A program made the position numbers and the translations under genes. Source: Mycobacterium celatum (GTDB lineage: Bacteria > Actinomycetota > Actinomycetes > Mycobacteriales > Mycobacteriaceae). Taken from it: a stretch of 64,000 nucleotides of DNA. Of the stretch, positions 60,629-64,000 are shown piece by piece. The stretch's first letter is position 1. Each line of letters opens with the position of its first letter. The stretch spans positions 38,679 to 102,678 of the forward strand of contig NZ_LQOM01000044.1 of the NCBI RefSeq assembly GCF_002101595.1, given 5' to 3'. The notes beneath the pieces were generated by a model. The model searched no databases. It was given only the letters and a program-made list of their open reading frames with translations, and was not told the DNA's origin.

Positions 60629-60813
60629 AGGCCAGAGTCGACGAGGAGCGCTGTCGCGGGCACGGGATCTGCACCACTATCTGCCCGTCGGTGTTCGAAA
60701 TCAACGACGACGGCTATTCGGTGGTGACCGTGTCCGAGATTCCCGCCGAGTTCGAGGACGCGGTCCGCGACGCCGTCAAGGATTGCCCTGAGCAAGCCAT
60801 CGAGGCGAGTTAG
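60625..60813 (+). CDS. Small ferredoxin, P450 partner
   Basis: A 62-residue ferredoxin with Cys10, His13, Cys16, Cys20 and Cys54 (CRGHGICTTIC, then DCP). His13 replaces the second Cys of four-iron proteins, as in mycobacterial ferredoxins that partner P450s. GTG 60625 overlaps the P450 stop. It differs from the protein encoded at 29459, which has Ser at the same position. Confidence 0.92.
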   Translation: MKARVDEERCRGHGICTTICPSVFEINDDGYSVVTVSEIPAEFEDAVRDAVKDCPEQAIEAS

Positions 60814-60834
60814 CCTCTAACACAAGGAGATCCA

Positions 60835-61122
60835 GTGCCAAAGGGATATGTAATCCTCACCGAAGCCATCAAAGACCCGGAGGGGATGAAGGCCTACGCT
60901 AAGGCGGCGGGCGGAGCGATGGCCGGCGTCAACATTCTGGCGGTGGACACCGCTCCTGCAGTGCTCGAGGGCAGCTGGCACGGCGATCAGACCGTCGTGC
61001 TGGAATTCGAATCGGTCGACGCCGCCCGCGCCTGGTACGAGTCCGAGGGCTATCAGAAAGCCGCCAAGATGCGACAGGCGGCCGCCGACTGCAACGCGGT
61101 CATCCTCTCCGGTCTTGCGTGA
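60835..61122 (+). CDS. DUF1330 family protein
   Basis: A 95-residue dimeric alpha/beta-barrel type protein. GYVILTEAIKDPEGMKAYAK, then SWHGDQTVVLEFESVDAARA and WYESEGYQ are the DUF1330 pattern. The function of the family is unknown, but the fold is shared with small monooxygenases and isomerases. GTG 60835 has AAGGAG 8 nt upstream, and its stop overlaps the SDR start by 4 bp. Confidence 0.88.
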   Translation: MPKGYVILTEAIKDPEGMKAYAKAAGGAMAGVNILAVDTAPAVLEGSWHGDQTVVLEFESVDAARAWYESEGYQKAAKMRQAAADCNAVILSGLA

Positions 61123-61967
61123 CCATGCGCGGAGTGTCGGTCATCACCGGCGGCGCCGGCGGCATGGGACTTGCCACGGCGAAGATCGTCGGCCGCGAGT
61201 ACTCCGTCGTCATCAGCGATGTCGACCGTGATCGGCTGGACGCCGCGGCAGCCGAGCTCAAGGACTCGGGCATCGCTTGTACGCCGGTGGTCTGCGACAT
61301 CACCGATCGGGAGTCCGTCGCGGAACTTGTCGAGACGTCGAGCGCCTTGGGGACCGTTGCTTCCGTCATACACACCGCAGGCGTGAGCCCAAGCATGGGC
61401 GGCGCCGAGATGATCATGCGGATCAACGCGGTGGGCACGGTCCACGTCAACGAGAGTTTCTTCAAGGTCGTCGGTGAGGGTTCCGCGATTGTCAACGTTG
61501 CTTCCATGGCTGCACATATGCTCCCTGAATCGTTTGTTCCGACAAAGCGATTTGGGACCGCTTTGCGCGACGAGCACGCGTTCATGAAGAAGATGATGGC
61601 GGTGTGCGGCCTGGTTCCGGAGAGGGCGCGACCCGGCATGGCGTACAGCATCAGCAAGAGCTTCGTCCGGTGGTATTGCACGTCGCAGGCGGCCCGATTC
61701 GGTAGTCGCGGGGCGCGCATCCTGTCGGTCTCGCCGGGGTCGATCGACACTGTGATGGGCAGGCTGGAAGAGCAAAGCGGAGCGGGTGCAATGATCCGTT
61801 ACGCCGCGTTGAAGCGGTTCGGCAAGGCCGAGGAGATCGCCGAGCTGCTGGCGTTTTGCGCCAGCGAGAAAGCGGGCTATCTCACCGGTACCGACATCCT
61901 GTGCGACGGCGGCACAGTGGCCTCGATGACGTTGCGGGACAAGTTGACCGTGGGACGCAAGCCGTAA
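61119..61967 (+). CDS. SDR family oxidoreductase
   Basis: A 282-residue short-chain dehydrogenase: TGGAGGMGLATA near residues 10-21, the YSISK active site in GMAYSISKSFVRWYC, and the ending GYLTGTDILCDGG. The NNAG motif is HTAG (VIHTAGVSP). GTG 61119 overlaps the DUF1330 stop as GTGA; ATG 61125 is an alternative. It is the last gene of the P450-ferredoxin-DUF1330-SDR operon. Confidence 0.88.
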   Translation: MTMRGVSVITGGAGGMGLATAKIVGREYSVVISDVDRDRLDAAAAELKDSGIACTPVVCDITDRESVAELVETSSALGTVASVIHTAGVSPSMGGAEMIMRINAVGTVHVNESFFKVVGEGSAIVNVASMAAHMLPESFVPTKRFGTALRDEHAFMKKMMAVCGLVPERARPGMAYSISKSFVRWYCTSQAARFGSRGARILSVSPGSIDTVMGRLEEQSGAGAMIRYAALKRFGKAEEIAELLAFCASEKAGYLTGTDILCDGGTVASMTLRDKLTVGRKP

Positions 61968-61982
61968 CCGGTTGAGCCGCAA

Positions 61983-62039
61983 CTAAAACGGTGGGGGTTC
62001 GTCGTTGTCGTTGGGTGGTGGCAGGTCGAAGTAGGTCAT
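61983..62039 (-). pseudogene. C-terminal relic of a 13E12-family HNH endonuclease
   Basis: On the minus strand 18 codons spell MTYFDLPPPNDNDEPPPF and stop. That acidic/proline tail resembles the end of mycobacterial 13E12 (DUF222-HNH) proteins as I remember them. Nothing of the HNH core is visible upstream. It is probably a leftover of a repeat-family gene, but it is short. Confidence 0.4.
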
Positions 62040-62161
62040 TTTTCAGGCTTCGCACAGCCGTAATCCGGAGTTGTCGGTTCGGCAGCGGCGGTCGGTATGC
62101 CGATGTGCGCGGTCGACATGGCGACTGTGGGCACCGTGAGGTCGGTGGTGTGACGTCGAGT

Positions 62162-62525
62162 TCAGGTGATGGGGCCGGCTTCGCTTGCCATGAACCAGGC
62201 GGCTGCGATTAGTGACACCTGCACAATGGCCAAATAGCGGCAGCCCAAACGAGACCTTGCGTCGGCCAAGGAGAACCATGCCGCCGATGCGAAGGAGATG
62301 CCGACGACGCCGGAGCCTATTGCTACCCACCATGCCCTCGGTGATCCATTGCTCGTCGCCGCAGGGTTGATAAGCGCACTCGTCGATCGTCATCGGCAAA
62401 ACGATGAGGCTTGCGAACGTCAGCGCCCCGATGCCACCCTGAATCAGGATAAGTACCACGGTGACAACGGTGTCGACGGCCCGGGAGGTTTTCCGCGGAG
62501 CCTGGGTAGAGTGCGGGCGCGTCAC
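62162..62525 (-). pseudogene. Small membrane protein, frameshifted
   Basis: GTG 62525 (GTGA overlap with the lipoprotein gene) begins VTRPHSTQAPRKTSRAVDTV, then VTVVLILIQGGIGALTFASL and QPCGDEQWITEG. At about 62330-62336 the sensible frame moves by one base to WWVAIGSGVVGISFASAAWF and LAIVQVSLIAAAWFMASEAG, stopping at 62162. With one base removed it would be a protein of about 120 residues with four hydrophobic segments. It is either a decayed gene or a sequence error. Confidence 0.6.
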
Positions 62526-63079
62526 TTCTTGCCGTGCGGTAGTCGGCAGCCGGTATAGCCGGAAACAACGAGGTTGCCCCCGTACGAGATCTTGATGAAA
62601 ATTCCTGTGGGGCCGTAGAAGCCTACGTCGTGGTTCCCGGGCTGGTCTTTCATGACCTGGGTTTCGGTGGCGTCTAGCTTGGCGGCCGCCTCCTTCGCAA
62701 TCTGTAAGATCTTCGCCCAATCTTGCTCGGACACGGCGACGTTCTCCGCAACTTCGTTCGGCAGGAAGTAGTCTTTCCCGCCGGTTTGCTCGTAGGGCCG
62801 CATGCAGGTTCCACCAGAGCCTTCGTCGAGCGTTTCCCAGGTGATCGACGGAATTATTTTGCTTACGGCCGTGGTGATTTCGTTCAGCGCAGCCTGCACT
62901 TGGGTCTTGGTGTCCTCGAAGGAGGGCAGGGCTTTGAGTTGCTCGAGGGCTTTTGCGGCCTCGGTGGACGGGGTCGGTTCGTATGGCTGGGACACGTGGC
63001 ATCCTGATGTAGCTAGTGCGATGACGGCGATGGCGGTCGACAGAAGAAGGCTGCGGACGGGGCGGGTGTGTTGTTTCAT
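62522..63079 (-). CDS. LppA-like lipoprotein
   Basis: A 185-residue lipoprotein. The signal peptide MKQHTRPVRSLLLSTAIAVI ends in the lipobox ATSGC with Cys27. The mature part has the pattern of LppA-family proteins: ITWETLDEGSGGTC, a segment ILQIAKEAAAKLDATETQVM, and a C-terminal strand ending SGYTGCRLP, with two Cys that may form a disulfide. ATG 63079 is 10 nt after the hydrolase fragment. The function of the family is unknown. Confidence 0.72.
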   Translation of the reverse strand: MKQHTRPVRSLLLSTAIAVIALATSGCHVSQPYEPTPSTEAAKALEQLKALPSFEDTKTQVQAALNEITTAVSKIIPSITWETLDEGSGGTCMRPYEQTGGKDYFLPNEVAENVAVSEQDWAKILQIAKEAAAKLDATETQVMKDQPGNHDVGFYGPTGIFIKISYGGNLVVSGYTGCRLPHGKK

Positions 63080-63089
63080 CTCGCGGTGT

Positions 63090-63566
63090 TCAGTTTCCGC
63101 CGATCGGCTTGAGTCCTGCGACCACCGCGGCGATGTTGTAGCCGCTGGTGCGGGGCTGGCCATTGTCGCCTTGTTGGGGGTATTGGCTGTGTGCATGCGG
63201 CCCACTCACACCTTCCAGGCTGCGGCCGTCGGGCAGTGTGGAGGGACCGGTGGCCAAGTGCGTGAAGTTGGGGTTAGTGGCTGGGTTGGGGCCGAAGTTG
63301 CCCAACTCGGCGTCTGCGTACGATCCGACGATCGGGATGCCCTGGGCGATGGCCCTCAGCTCATACACCTTTTGGATGGGGTCGTCGGGGGCTTCCATGG
63401 CGTAAACGTGGCCAGGTTGCAGGTGCAGCTGGGCCGGCGTGGAGGCTTCGACACCGGGTGAGCCATAGAACAGGGCGTCGCTGACGCCGTGATTACCGGG
63501 CTCTTGAAGGGCCAGCCCGAGTCGCTTCGTCTCCAAGAGGCGCAGCATCGCATGCGGGCTCTGCAT
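63090..63566 (-). pseudogene. DUF1023 alpha/beta hydrolase, C-terminal fragment
   Basis: A 158-residue frame from ATG 63566 with AAGGA about 8 nt upstream. LGLALQEPGNHGVSDALFYG, SPGVEASTPAQLHLQPGHVY, AMEAPDDPIQ and NPNFTHL are the second half of the DUF1023 (PF06259) alpha/beta hydrolase. The sequence starts right where the nucleophile elbow (GHSYGS) should be, and this is replaced by an unrelated LETKR stretch. About 250 N-terminal residues and the catalytic Ser are missing. A start and ribosome site remain, so a short product might still be made. Confidence 0.65.
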
Positions 63567-63896
63567 CAACCCATCCTTTCAATCGACACGCCGGCAGTAC
63601 ATGAGATCCGGCGCTGACGCCAAGGCGCAGCCTGAGACAGACGCGCGCAAGGATTGGGTTCCGCGGCCTTTATTCGTCTACTGGTACCGAAATTCGCCCG
63701 GTCAGGGTGGCGTCGACGCGGGATGGTTGGGGAATGACACGACCGGAGTACCCGTACTACTCACCTCGCCGTATCCGGCAGCTCCGGCCCGGCGCACGAA
63801 GCCGACCGTAGCCTGCGCGCCGAATCGCCGTATCAGCAACCGACCGGGGCGGATCGGTGGCGGCGGCTTGTCGGACCTGGCTGTAATGATGCGGTT
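63567..63896. other. Intergenic stretch without a recognisable gene
   Basis: This 330-bp region separates the headless DUF1023 fragment from the 13E12 gene. A 110-codon open frame (63601-63933) crosses it but has no family features and runs into the HNH start, so I do not call it. TGTAATGAT at 63882-63890, 6 nt before the ATG at 63897, may be a -10 box for a leaderless HNH transcript. Missing 5' parts of the hydrolase are not found here. Confidence 0.4.
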
Positions 63897-64000
63897 ATGT
63901 CGTCGACTACCGCTTCGCCTGCCGCGGCGCTGAGCCCTGCCGAGCGTGTGGAGGTGTTGTTTGAGGAGTTGGCGGAGTTGGCGGGTCAGCGTAATGCGAT
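63897..64000 (+). CDS. 13E12-family (DUF222) HNH endonuclease, 3' partial
   Basis: Only the first 34 codons are in the window: MSSTTASPAAALSPAERVEV, then LFEELAELAGQRNA. This matches the start of the DUF222 domain in the 13E12 repeat family, whose members carry a C-terminal HNH nuclease motif and occur in many copies in mycobacteria. The HNH part lies beyond the right edge. A related C-terminal tail is at 61983 on the other strand. Confidence 0.6.
   Translation, partial: MSSTTASPAAALSPAERVEVLFEELAELAGQRNA

Noticed and set aside
63601..63933. A 110-codon plus-strand frame before the HNH gene
   Set aside because: No recognisable motifs or ribosome site, and it overlaps the better-supported start of the 13E12 gene in another frame.
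1..64000. CRISPR arrays, tRNA or rRNA genes, prophage genes and intact insertion sequences
   Set aside because: No regularly spaced repeats, cloverleaf-like or rRNA sequence, transposase, integrase or phage structural genes were recognised on either strand.

Overview
The window is about 64 kb of high-GC chromosomal DNA from a Mycobacterium, most likely a non-tuberculous species. The evidence is a complete yrbE-mce operon of mce1/mce2 size, a receptor kinase PknD with an NHL beta-propeller beside two PstS lipoproteins and PstC/PstA, a mycofactocin-type SDR, an LppA-like lipoprotein, 13E12-type HNH endonuclease ends, and frequent GTG starts with ATGA/GTGA overlaps. No rRNA, tRNA, CRISPR array or intact insertion sequence was seen.

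Layout. (1) 1-5715: a coupled catabolic operon of six genes: a KstD-like flavoprotein (cut by the left edge), an LLM oxidoreductase, a 3-alpha-HSD-like SDR, a cyclase-family hydrolase, an FMN reductase and an alpha/beta hydrolase. (2) 5681-6376: a vapBC toxin-antitoxin pair on the minus strand whose toxin gene overlaps the end of the hydrolase. (3) 6573-16300: yrbEA-yrbEB-mceABCDEF, a lipid importer. (4) 16332-21334: minus-strand genes for a TetR regulator, two tandem ferritin-like 'metal-dependent hydrolases', a Baeyer-Villiger-type monooxygenase and an SDR. (5) 21457-27617: the phosphate locus, with pstS2-pknD converging on pstS3-pstC2-pstA1; no pstB, pstS1, pstC1 or pstA2 lies beside it.

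(6) 27892-38666: a first oxidative module. An SDR gene is followed by tetR-ferredoxin-P450-amidohydrolase-M24-M24(degenerate)-enoyl-CoA hydratase-double CoA transferase-LLM. Two near-identical palindromes sit in front of the SDR and tetR promoters. (7) 38709-61967: a second, larger degradative region: a P450-SDR-SDR operon, a TetR gene, a lone acyl-CoA dehydrogenase (ACAD), an eight-gene minus-strand operon (CMD protein, Rieske oxygenase, small protein, M38 amidohydrolase, NTF2-like protein, two ACAD subunits), a seven-gene plus-strand beta-oxidation operon (amidohydrolase, ACAD, SDR, CoA transferase, hydratase, thiolase, ACAD), a second TetR gene and a P450-ferredoxin-DUF1330-SDR operon. Five related 17-bp palindromes of the form TGAGAAT-N3-ATTCTCA lie in front of these operons, including the promoter region of the TetR gene at 42403-43125. 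I propose that they define one previously undescribed catabolic regulon. (8) 61983-64000: a decayed accessory strip with a short 13E12 tail, a frameshifted membrane protein, an LppA-like lipoprotein, a headless DUF1023 hydrolase and the start of a 13E12 HNH gene running off the right edge.

Working together, the genes suggest a cell that imports a hydrophobic substrate (Mce), hydroxylates it (three P450s, Rieske oxygenase, monooxygenase), activates it as a CoA ester (CaiB transferases) and shortens it by beta-oxidation (ACADs, hydratases, SDRs, thiolase). The substrate cannot be read from the sequence. All calls come from reading the sequence; no database search was run.
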